From assembly GCF_021513155.1 (NCBI RefSeq), contig NZ_CP090983.1, forward strand, positions 620,001 to 684,000: a DNA stretch of 64,000 bases, given 5' to 3'. This DNA is from Jeotgalibaca sp. MA1X17-3. Its GTDB lineage: Bacteria; Bacillota; Bacilli; Lactobacillales; Aerococcaceae. This document shows positions 7,419 through 15,396 of the stretch, piece by piece. Under the pieces are notes generated by a model. The model did no database searches, was not told where the DNA came from, and saw only the letters and a program-made list of their open reading frames with translations. The position numbers and the translations under genes are program-made. Position 1 is the stretch's first letter. Each line of letters begins with the position of its first letter.

Positions 7419-8456
7419 ATGGATAAAATAAGAAATGAAATAAAAGGGATTGGCCCCGGTTTACTAATTAGTATTTTGATTTCAATAGTCAGTCAGGTGT
7501 TAGCAATATTTTTACCAACATTGGGTGCAGCACTTATTGCCATTCTATTAGGAATGGTATTAGGAAATACATTATTCAGAAAGCCTAATCTAAATCCGGG
7601 TACTAAGTTCTCTGAAAAAAGGCTATTAGAATATTCGATTGTCTTAAATGGATTAATTTTAGACTTTCAAATGATTCAATCAGCAGGAGTAAAAGGATTT
7701 TTCTTTATTATCCTTCAAATGGCACTAACCATTTATATCGCCTACAAACTAGGAGTATTCTTTGGATTTAATAAAAAGTTTGCTTTATTAATGGGGGCAG
7801 GGAATGCGGTGTGTGGTTCTTCTGCAATTGGGACCGTATCTCCTATTGTAAAAGCAAGTGATAAAGATAAAGGAATCTCAATAACCATCGTAAATGTAAC
7901 GGGTACATTTTTAATGATCGGTTTGCCAATTCTATCGGCCGTCGTATACAACCAAGCAACGTTGCAAACTTCTGCACTTATTGGTGGAACGGTTCAATCT
8001 ATCGGACAAGTAATTGCTTCTGCTAAATTAGTAAATGATGATGTAGTTGCGTTGTCAACGGTCTTTAAACTGATGCGTGTTCTCTTAATTATGGGAGTAG
8101 CGTTACTGTATAGTCGAATGAATCTGGATGAGGGAGTGCCTTTATTCTCTAAAAAAACAACTCCTCAAGTGGCTGGAAAAGATAAAATTTCTGTTGGGAT
8201 TCCGTGGTTTATTATTGGATTTTTCATTTTATTTTTAGTGAGAAGTTTTAACTTAGCACCAACTGGTTTATTGACTAGTTCAAAATGGGTCAGCACACAG
8301 TTTGAGATAACAGCTTTAGCAGCAATTGGGATGCGGGTTAAGTTTGCAGATATTGTTAAAGAAGGACCAAAATCTTTATCATATGGATTGCTTATCGGAG
8401 TAATTCAAGTAGTTATGGCACTAGGATTGATCAAACTTTTTTTGGTTAAAAAATGA
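7419..8456 (+). CDS. YeiH-family (UPF0324) putative sulfate/anion exporter
   Basis: This 345-residue membrane protein has about ten predicted spans and the family's conserved central segment GAGNAVCGSSAIGTVSP followed by VTGTFLMIGLP. YeiH proteins are annotated as putative sulfate exporters, but the substrate has little experimental support. The divergent LysR gene and the operator between them are the usual arrangement. With the two TauE/SafE genes nearby it adds a third candidate sulfur-anion exporter to this stretch. Confidence 0.85.
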   Translation: MDKIRNEIKGIGPGLLISILISIVSQVLAIFLPTLGAALIAILLGMVLGNTLFRKPNLNPGTKFSEKRLLEYSIVLNGLILDFQMIQSAGVKGFFFIILQMALTIYIAYKLGVFFGFNKKFALLMGAGNAVCGSSAIGTVSPIVKASDKDKGISITIVNVTGTFLMIGLPILSAVVYNQATLQTSALIGGTVQSIGQVIASAKLVNDDVVALSTVFKLMRVLLIMGVALLYSRMNLDEGVPLFSKKTTPQVAGKDKISVGIPWFIIGFFILFLVRSFNLAPTGLLTSSKWVSTQFEITALAAIGMRVKFADIVKEGPKSLSYGLLIGVIQVVMALGLIKLFLVKK

Positions 8457-8458
8457 AA

Positions 8459-8515
8459 ATAAAGAAGTAGCTTCTACCGGTATTCAAGCGGTAAAAACTA
8501 CTTCTTTATTTTTTT
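8459..8515. terminator. Bidirectional terminator
   Basis: AAAGAAGTAG (8461-8470) pairs with CTACTTCTTT (8498-8507), with an inner ACCG/CGGT stem and a trailing T-run. It separates the YeiH-type gene (plus) from the PhnA-like gene (minus). Confidence 0.8.
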
Positions 8516-8520
8516 AGATA

Positions 8521-8865
8521 TTAGTTTTTCTTAACAAGTTCTGATTTCAAGTAAATCCGCCCAAATCCATCCATGGTGCACTCAATATCATGACCATCAA
8601 TGGGTTCAGGTAAAATACGAAGTTTAGTTGCTCGCATTCCTTGTTTGATACGATTTGATCCTTTTAACTTGATATCACGGATTACAGTTACATTGTCACC
8701 CTCAACTAGTTCTAATCCATTAGAATCACGAACAACTTCTTTTTCTAAAGTTGCCTCTTGTTCTGTTTCCGTCCACTCATGAGCACACATCGGACAAACA
8801 AGTAACGCGCCATCTTCATAAGTCAAGTCACTGCCACACTGTGGGCAATTTGGTAGACCACTCAT
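8521..8865 (-). CDS. PhnA/YjdM-family zinc-ribbon protein
   Basis: This small 114-residue protein has an N-terminal zinc ribbon (CPQCG then CPMCAHEW, residues 7-31) followed by the compact C-terminal beta domain with DSNGLELVEGDNVTVIRDIKLKG, the signature of PhnA/YjdM proteins. The name comes from linkage to the E. coli phn region, but no role in phosphonate breakdown is established. It is transcribed alone with a GGAGGAG ribosome site before the ATG. Confidence 0.88.
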   Translation of the reverse strand: MSGLPNCPQCGSDLTYEDGALLVCPMCAHEWTETEQEATLEKEVVRDSNGLELVEGDNVTVIRDIKLKGSNRIKQGMRATKLRILPEPIDGHDIECTMDGFGRIYLKSELVKKN

Positions 8866-9017
8866 TTTTTCTCCTCCAAAAAGTTATTTATATCTATATT
8901 GTACAGGATTAAAATTAAACTGCCACTTCTTCTAGTCATTTTAAATGGCTTTTTTTATTATCACAATAGTAAATAATAAAAAAAGTTAAAATTACCATTT
9001 GACTATACATAATCATA

Positions 9018-9047
9018 TTGACATTATGGGGGTCCGATGGCTATAAT
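9018..9047 (+). promoter_or_regulatory. Strong sigma-A promoter of the acetate-type transporter
   Basis: A consensus TTGACA (9018-9023) and TATAAT (9042-9047) are 18 bp apart. The expected start near 9054 lies at the upstream ATG (9056), which supports translation from the internal GTG at 9095. Confidence 0.85.
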
Positions 9048-9094
9048 AGATAGATGTGTGTTTACACAACTATTTTTGTATAGGAGTAATCAGC

Positions 9095-9682
9095 GTGGAA
9101 AAAAGAAAAACAGTTTTATATACAGAATTAACAGCTAACCCTGCACCACTAGGTTTAATGGGTTTTGGAATGACAACGGTCTTATTAAATATTCATAATG
9201 CAGGTTTCTTTGCATTAAACCCAATGATTTTAGCAATGGGATTGTGTTATGGAGGATTAGCACAAGTGATTGCGGGAATAATGGAGTTTAAGAAAAATAA
9301 TACATTTGGAACAACAGCATTTACATCCTATGGATTCTTTTGGATATCCTTAGTTGTTTTGAATATTTTACCACTTCTTGGACTTGGGGAAGCATCTGAT
9401 TCACTCTCCATGGCTGCTTATCTATTTATGTGGGGGCTTTTCACACTATTCATGTTCATCGCAACCCTACGCATCAGTAAAGCGCTACAAGTAGTATTTG
9501 GAACGTTGACACTCTTGTTCTTCTTACTTGCAGTAGCAAACTTTACGGGATCGGATACTATTTTAAAAATTGCTGGTTATGAAGGAATCTTTTGTGGTTT
9601 TTCAGCAATTTATGCAGCAATGGCCCAAGTAATTAACGAATCGTATGGTAAAACAGTCCTACCGTTAGGCGAAGTAAAATAA
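9095..9682 (+). CDS. GPR1/FUN34/YaaH (SatP) family acetate/succinate transporter
   Basis: The product is about 195 residues with six predicted membrane spans and the family signature NPAPLGLMGFGMTTVLLN near the N terminus. Relatives such as E. coli SatP and yeast Ady2 move acetate or succinate with protons. I start it at GTG 9095, because AGGAG stands 8 bp before it, whereas the ATG at 9056 has no ribosome site and almost coincides with the predicted mRNA start. The gene is monocistronic between its own promoter and a terminator. Confidence 0.87.
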   Translation: MEKRKTVLYTELTANPAPLGLMGFGMTTVLLNIHNAGFFALNPMILAMGLCYGGLAQVIAGIMEFKKNNTFGTTAFTSYGFFWISLVVLNILPLLGLGEASDSLSMAAYLFMWGLFTLFMFIATLRISKALQVVFGTLTLLFFLLAVANFTGSDTILKIAGYEGIFCGFSAIYAAMAQVINESYGKTVLPLGEVK

Positions 9683-9692
9683 ATTCTCACCA

Positions 9693-9746
9693 AAAAAGCA
9701 CCAGCAAAAGAGTATGTTAACATACTCTTTTTGCTGGTGCTTTTTA
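9693..9746. terminator. Long bidirectional terminator
   Basis: A near-perfect stem of about 22 bp (AAAGCACCAGCAAAAGAGTATG with its complement) has A- and T-runs at both ends. It serves the SatP-type gene and the aldo/keto reductase gene, which converge here. Confidence 0.9.
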
Positions 9747-9761
9747 TATGTCTATTTATAT

Positions 9762-10586
9762 TTATTTTTTACGAACATCTTCCATGTCATCTAACATGTT
9801 CATGTCTTCTTCAGAGATTTCAAAATCAATCTTCGAATTTTCAATGATTCGTCCTTCATGGGTAGATTTTGGTAATGGTAACGTATCTTTCTGCAAGCAA
9901 TATCTAATACAGATTTGAGCAGGAGTACGATTATATTTTTCTGCTAGTTTTTTAATTTCATCACTATTTAAAACTTCGCCGGTTGCCAAAGGAGAATAAG
10001 CTTCTACTAGGATTTCATGTTTTTCACAAAAATCTAGTAACTCTTTTTGCTCATGAAATTTTCCAATGTAAAAAGGAATTTGATTTACAAAAGGTACGAT
10101 TTCACAACTATCTATAATAGCTTGTAAATCAGAAACAGAGAAATTAGATACACCAATCGTACGAATTTTACCATCTTTGAATAATTTCTCCATTGCTTTC
10201 CAAGCTTGGATATTTCCTTCTGTACAATCAGCACCAATATCATCCCATGGCCATGGTGCATGAATTAGGAACAAGTCCAAATAGTCCATTCCTAAATGAT
10301 CTAAAGTTTCTTGGAAGTAGGTAAGGGTATCCTCATAATTTTTAATATGAGAAGGGAGTTTACTAGTTACAAAAACCTGATCACGTGGAATATCAAATTC
10401 ACGAATCGCTTTCCCAACATTTTCTTCATTCTGGTAAGCATAAGCTGTATCAATGTGAGTATAGCCATTTTTCAAAGCCATTGTGACGCTATCGTGAGCT
10501 TCTTTGTTTGGAATTTGCCACGTACCAAATCCGATTTCTGGTATTTCGACACCGTTTCTCATTACAAATGCGTGATCTTTTCTCAT
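9762..10586 (-). CDS. Aldo/keto reductase
   Basis: This 274-residue single-domain TIM-barrel NADPH oxidoreductase has the family motifs GFGTWQIP, the catalytic Asp/Tyr segment HIDTAYAYQNEENVG, the lysine region VFVTSKL, the histidine in FLIHAPWP, and IGVSNFS. Members reduce aldehydes and ketones, for example 2,5-diketo-gluconate or methylglyoxal. The substrate here is unknown. It stands alone, with a 95-bp gap to the S9 peptidase gene upstream on the same strand. Confidence 0.9.
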   Translation of the reverse strand: MRKDHAFVMRNGVEIPEIGFGTWQIPNKEAHDSVTMALKNGYTHIDTAYAYQNEENVGKAIREFDIPRDQVFVTSKLPSHIKNYEDTLTYFQETLDHLGMDYLDLFLIHAPWPWDDIGADCTEGNIQAWKAMEKLFKDGKIRTIGVSNFSVSDLQAIIDSCEIVPFVNQIPFYIGKFHEQKELLDFCEKHEILVEAYSPLATGEVLNSDEIKKLAEKYNRTPAQICIRYCLQKDTLPLPKSTHEGRIIENSKIDFEISEEDMNMLDDMEDVRKK

Positions 10587-10681
10587 TCTTTCAGCCTCCT
10601 AGTTTTTACGTTCTCTATAAGTAGTTTAGTCCTTATGAAAAGAATTGTAAACGGATACGCAAGCGGAGAGTTGTAGAAAGA

Positions 10682-12664
10682 TTAGTGATTAGCTAGCCAT
10701 TCTAAAATCGCGGCAAAGCGTTTCATACGTAAATTAGGTAATCCGTTTCGAGATAAACCATGGCTAGATTGAGGGAAGGTAATCAATTTTGATTCTACCC
10801 CATGTTTTTTCATTGCCACATAAAATTGTTCCGCTTGTTCCATCGGGCAACGCAAGTCTTGGTCGCTATGCATCATCAAAATAGGTGTTTCCACATCTTT
10901 AGCATAGGCGAGGGGAGACATTTTCCATAATCCTTCCATATCAGATAAGTCTCGTTGAAGTTGGAATTCAACAAAGAAAGCTCCGACATCACTCGTTCCA
11001 TAAAAACTAATCCAATTGGAAATAGAACGTTGAGAAATAGCGGCACGGAAACGATTGGTATGGCCAACAATCCAATTGGTCATGAATCCACCATAGCTTC
11101 CGCCCATCACATAAAGCTGATTTTGATCGATTTCTGGATGGTCATTTAACACATAGGTAGTAGCTAACATCAAATCTTCGTAATCTTTATTTCCATAATC
11201 ACCTAAAATAGCCGAAACAAAATCTTGACCATAACTATTTCCACCACGAGGGTTTAAGAGAATGACACCATAGCCCTCTGCTGCTAGTGCTTGCATTTCA
11301 TGGAAGAAAGACTCGCCATAACAAACTTGTGGACCACCATGTATGTATAGAATAGCAGGATGATTTTCTTTTTTCTCTACAGGAGGGACGTACCAACCTT
11401 GAATATCCCATTGATCGGCTCCCTTACACCAAAACATTTCTGGCTTTACAGTAGTGTGATTTTTGAAAAAGGATTTATTTGGAATATATACTGTTTCAAT
11501 TTCTTCTGTTTTTAGATTCAAAATACCTAATTCACTCGAGATTGTAGGAGAAGAGTAGGTTACAACTAATTCTTCAGATTCTTTAAGCAAGAATCCATCG
11601 GTTATGTGCATCCGTTCATTAAATAGTACAGTCGTTTTTCCTTCCAGGTTTCCTTTGTATAAATGAATTTTCCCTTCTACTGTAGCTGGAAAAAGAAACT
11701 CTTTTTCATTTAACCAAGATATATCTACTCCAGAGACACCTTGTTGGAAGTCCGCAACAATCGTATCACTTACTTCGACATCTAAATCTTCTGTTAAACA
11801 AGTAAGGGTATGTGTGTGCATATCATATCCATATACTTTATTAAGCGTAACAAAGGCGTATTTAAAATCGTTTCCTACTAATAGAAGATAGTTTTCATTT
11901 TCAGACATAGAAGCATAACTAAAACTTCCTTTTGGAACAGAGTCAGTTAAAGAATGCTTTTCTTTGGATGCCAAGTCATAATAAAAAACAGTTCCTCCGT
12001 AATTCCATTCGTCATCCGCATCCAACTCATCTTGAATTAATAGATAACTTTCATCTTTGGCAACATAATTTAAATGTAAAGAACGATCTTCTTCCAAAAC
12101 TAAATTCACTTCTTTAGAAGCAATGTTTACTTTCTTAATTTGATGCAAGCGATCTTGTGGTAGAACACCCATCCCATCTAATTTATAAGTTAGTTTACTG
12201 ATTTCGGTAGTATCTGGAAGTTTCTTTTCAGTTCCCAACTTATCTTGAGCAGATTCATTTTCTTCTGTTTCAGCAGGAATACTAGTCTGAAAATAAATAC
12301 TACTGGAGCTATGATTCCAAAAATAGTTGGAGACTCCATCTTTTTCAGACGTTAATGCAAATGCACTCCCACCATCCAGTGGCATGATCATGATTTGCAT
12401 TTTCTTCTCTTTATTATTATTTCCTAAATAAGAAAGCCATTTCCCGTTTGGTGAGATTTCTAAAGAAGATTGCTTAGTTCCAGCATCTCCCCATTTCCGT
12501 CGTTCTTTCGTCGTTCGATCGATGCTATAGATAGCCGATTGATAGCTATTGTCTTCTTTATTTGGTGTAGTTTCTATATAAAATATTTGATTCTTCCATG
12601 CAACCGGTTGTCCTAGACTTTTCAGTTCGAACAAGCTGTCCATCGATATTTTTTCTTTTTGCAT
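10682..12664 (-). CDS. S9-family prolyl oligopeptidase / acylaminoacyl peptidase
   Basis: The 660-residue protein has an N-terminal beta-propeller (about residues 1-400) and a C-terminal alpha/beta-hydrolase domain. The catalytic triad can be read as Ser523 in GGSYGGFM, Asp601 in HSDQD and His635 in SSHGLS. Such enzymes remove dipeptides or acylated residues from short peptides in the cytoplasm; no signal peptide is visible. The ATG has a strong AAGGAGGTT ribosome site. DPP-IV-type specificity cannot be separated from acylaminoacyl-peptidase by eye. Confidence 0.88.
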   Translation of the reverse strand: MQKEKISMDSLFELKSLGQPVAWKNQIFYIETTPNKEDNSYQSAIYSIDRTTKERRKWGDAGTKQSSLEISPNGKWLSYLGNNNKEKKMQIMIMPLDGGSAFALTSEKDGVSNYFWNHSSSSIYFQTSIPAETEENESAQDKLGTEKKLPDTTEISKLTYKLDGMGVLPQDRLHQIKKVNIASKEVNLVLEEDRSLHLNYVAKDESYLLIQDELDADDEWNYGGTVFYYDLASKEKHSLTDSVPKGSFSYASMSENENYLLLVGNDFKYAFVTLNKVYGYDMHTHTLTCLTEDLDVEVSDTIVADFQQGVSGVDISWLNEKEFLFPATVEGKIHLYKGNLEGKTTVLFNERMHITDGFLLKESEELVVTYSSPTISSELGILNLKTEEIETVYIPNKSFFKNHTTVKPEMFWCKGADQWDIQGWYVPPVEKKENHPAILYIHGGPQVCYGESFFHEMQALAAEGYGVILLNPRGGNSYGQDFVSAILGDYGNKDYEDLMLATTYVLNDHPEIDQNQLYVMGGSYGGFMTNWIVGHTNRFRAAISQRSISNWISFYGTSDVGAFFVEFQLQRDLSDMEGLWKMSPLAYAKDVETPILMMHSDQDLRCPMEQAEQFYVAMKKHGVESKLITFPQSSHGLSRNGLPNLRMKRFAAILEWLANH

Positions 12665-12940
12665 AATGAACCTCCTTAAAATCCTGTATAGAGTCTATTT
12701 TATACTTTAATGTGTATGAATGAAAGCAGCATACATAATAGAGTATGTCACATAGACCTAAAATTAAATGTTTTTCCCTTAATGATTAAATGCTTAAAGG
12801 AGCTTTAGAAATAATTGTTTTTACTATGAATATTATCAAAGTCTACATATTAGTAGTAAATAGACCAAGAAGAGTTAATCTAAAAGCTGTCCTTAGTCTA
12901 TTATTAATAACACCTATCTTGGTAGTTTTACTTATTCAGC

Positions 12941-14695
12941 TTAGTTAAAAGGACCGATATAAAAATCAATCATCTTATTAACTTTTTCTATTAAGTTACT
13001 ATCATCATCTAACAAAATATATAATGCTTTCTCTCGAGTTATCTTTTTAGTCTTTTTTAAGTATTTTTTTATTTTATTCATTTTATCAAAATGGACACTT
13101 TCTGGAATTATAGAGAGTGCCATAGAAATTACTTTAGCCATTGATTTATCAATATTACTTAATTCTTCGTTTAAGAATTGATTCTGGTACTGATTCATTT
13201 CATCAACCGCTTCTTTTAAAATGGTTCCTGTGTGAGGAATTCCTAGTCGCTCATATTGTTCTAGCGGACATTCATTTTTTAACATAAGCTCACGCATAAG
13301 AGAAATCATTTTTAATTGAATATCTAAATCATCAAGTTCATTAAGTTGCTTTGGGTCTTCCTTTAAATCAAATAGTAAATTTCCATACCAATAAGGATTA
13401 AAGGAGGGATTAGTGGGTATTTTTAGCACTTTGATCCCTTCTGTAAATTCAAAATCGTTCACTAACTCTGTTTCTTTTAGCTCTTCTGGATAAAACTGAG
13501 CATTCATGTGGTTGGGCATTAGTGTATATTCATACAAGGGTCGATTATCAGGTTTTTTTGAGGTATGCATATATACATACCTTCCATCTGTCACATTCAC
13601 ATGTCCTCCATGAATTCCAAAAAGACCAGCTTCTCTTATTTTTTTATCTGATTTTACTACTGGGGTTAAGGAAGTTCCATCCATATACATAGGAGGTTCA
13701 ATATTAAAAAATTCTGCTAAAGTGGGCACAATATCTATGGTTTGAGCTAAAGAATCTCTTCTCTCATTTTTGAATGGATTCCTAGGATCATGAATGAAAA
13801 AGGGAATATGTATTAGCTCGTCATAAAAAGGTTGAATATTTTTCCCCATCCATTCTTTTTCACCTAGCATAAATCCATGATCAGTATTCACAATAAGCAT
13901 TGTATCTTCCCACATATTATATTCATCAAATTTATCTAATACTCTTCCTAATTGTTCATCACACATACTCATTAATGCTGCATATTCTAAACGAACATGT
14001 TCCGTTTCTTCTTTTGTATAGGTGTTACGGCCGTAGTCTGGCTAATCTAGTTGCTTTCCTCGATAATCATTAGGGTAAAGTTGTTTGTACTTTCCTAAGC
14101 TATAAAAAGGTTCATGTGGATCAAAGGCTTCAATTTGTAAAAACCAATTGTCTTCTTTTGCATTACGATCAATGAAATCAATCCCATTTGAAAAAGTTTG
14201 CCATTGAGGCATCTTTTCTTCTTCATTTATAAAAGACCGGTTGACCCAATCATGTCTCCAATTCACTGTATCCACTCTTCGAGAAGCGGTTTCTGGGTAT
14301 TCAGGATCTTTCACTTGTCCTATCCAATGATCTCCTTGTTGACCTCTAATCATCTCATAACTATTAAAACGATTCAGATAGCTGGCACCGCCATCTTCCC
14401 AATAATGGAAATGATCTGTAACGATATGTGTGTATATTCCTGCGTTTTTCAACCGTGCAATAACAGAGTCATCAAATGGTTCTAAAGGGGTCCAACTTCT
14501 ATGTAAAAAATTGTATCTTCCAGTATGTAATTCTCGACGTGTAGGCATACACGGCATACTACCACCATAAAAGTTATCAAAAGTTACCATGTTTTCTTCG
14601 AGTCTTTTAAAATTTGGCATTTTTGTCCATTCACATCCAAAATTGGGTAAAAATTCTCTATTTAAAGAATCAAACATAACCATAACCGCTTTCAT
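12941..14695 (-). pseudogene. Type-I sulfatase interrupted by an in-frame TAG
   Basis: The frame from ATG 14695 to 12941 encodes a sulfatase of about 583 residues, broken only by TAG at 14042-14044 (residue 218). Both halves are in the same frame, so this is a point change, not a shift; TGG (Trp) is the simplest ancestral codon. Motif residues are present: the metal ligand Asp9 and the formylglycine site CMPTR (residues 49-53), with DTMLIVNTDHGFMLGEKEW in the second half. Cys-type sulfatases need an activating radical-SAM (anSME) or FGE enzyme, and none is in the window. Sulfate ester cleavage is therefore the ancestral role. Either a recent nonsense mutation or a base-call error explains the break. 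Confidence 0.8.
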
Positions 14696-14727
14696 TTGAA
14701 AACTCTCCTCTTATATTTTATTAGTAT

Positions 14728-14742
14728 AACTGAGCTTCAGTT
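14728..14742. promoter_or_regulatory. Possible operator upstream of the sulfatase
   Basis: AACTGA-gct-TCAGTT is a perfect inverted repeat 33 bp before the sulfatase start, in a very A/T-rich stretch that runs to the NUDIX gene. No regulator gene lies next to it. Confidence 0.3.
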
Positions 14743-14978
14743 GATTATTATTAAATATAAAAATATTGTTTATAATGTATATAATATATATTTCAAGTTT
14801 ACCTTATAAGAAAGAATTTTAAAAGTCAATGAGCGACATGTATATATATAGTTTTATGTAACCAAACCTATAAAAAATATCAGAAATCCATTAGAAATTA
14901 ATGTTATAGTATTATTGTGTAAGGGTCACTTTGTAATTAAAAATTTAAGAACATATTTATAAGGAGCGCTAGCAAATT

Positions 14979-15368
14979 ATGAAAAAAGAAATCCATGTAG
15001 TAGGAGCAGTTATTGAATCAAATAATAAAATTTTATGTGCCCAGAGAGGTCCTGATAAAACGTTAGCTCATTTATGGGAATTTCCCGGAGGTAAAGTTGA
15101 GATAGGAGAATCAGAAAAAGAAGCTCTAGAAAGAGAAATCCGTGAAGAACTCCTTTGCAAAATAAAAGTAAATAAAAAAATTACGACTACTCGTTATGAA
15201 TATGATTTTGGATTTGTAACTCTTACCACCTTTCAATGTAGTCTAATAGAAGGTACTCCCGTATTAACAGAACACGTAGAAGTAAAGTGGTTATCAAGAG
15301 AAAAGTTAGAAACATTAGAATGGGCTCCAGCTGATATTCCCACGATTCATATTTTAAAAGGAGAATAA
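14979..15368 (+). CDS. NUDIX (deoxy)nucleoside triphosphate pyrophosphohydrolase
   Basis: This 129-residue MutT-like protein has the Nudix box GGKVEIGESEKEALEREI and REELLCK at residues 37-60. Family members such as MutT or CTP-pyrophosphohydrolase hydrolyse oxidised or modified nucleoside triphosphates. It lies 28 bp upstream of a PLD-DEAD helicase of 951 residues on the same strand, a pairing I recall as common in Firmicutes. The pair probably acts together in nucleic-acid repair or defence, but this is inference. Confidence 0.88.
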   Translation: MKKEIHVVGAVIESNNKILCAQRGPDKTLAHLWEFPGGKVEIGESEKEALEREIREELLCKIKVNKKITTTRYEYDFGFVTLTTFQCSLIEGTPVLTEHVEVKWLSREKLETLEWAPADIPTIHILKGE

Positions 15369-15396
15369 TATAAAGAGTGGAAGGACGAGGTGAAGC

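Noticed and set aside
9056..9094. ATG 9056 as start of the SatP-type transporter
   Set aside because: It coincides with the predicted mRNA start and has no ribosome site, while GTG 9095 has AGGAG at 8 bp and gives the family's normal N terminus.
12665..12940. Possible small gene or RNA in the gap between the S9 peptidase and the sulfatase
   Set aside because: Only A/T-rich sequence with short repeats; no frame with ribosome site and no clear terminator.
14198..14485. 95-codon plus-strand frame opposite the sulfatase
   Set aside because: Antisense to conserved sulfatase sequence; no ribosome site and low-quality protein composition.
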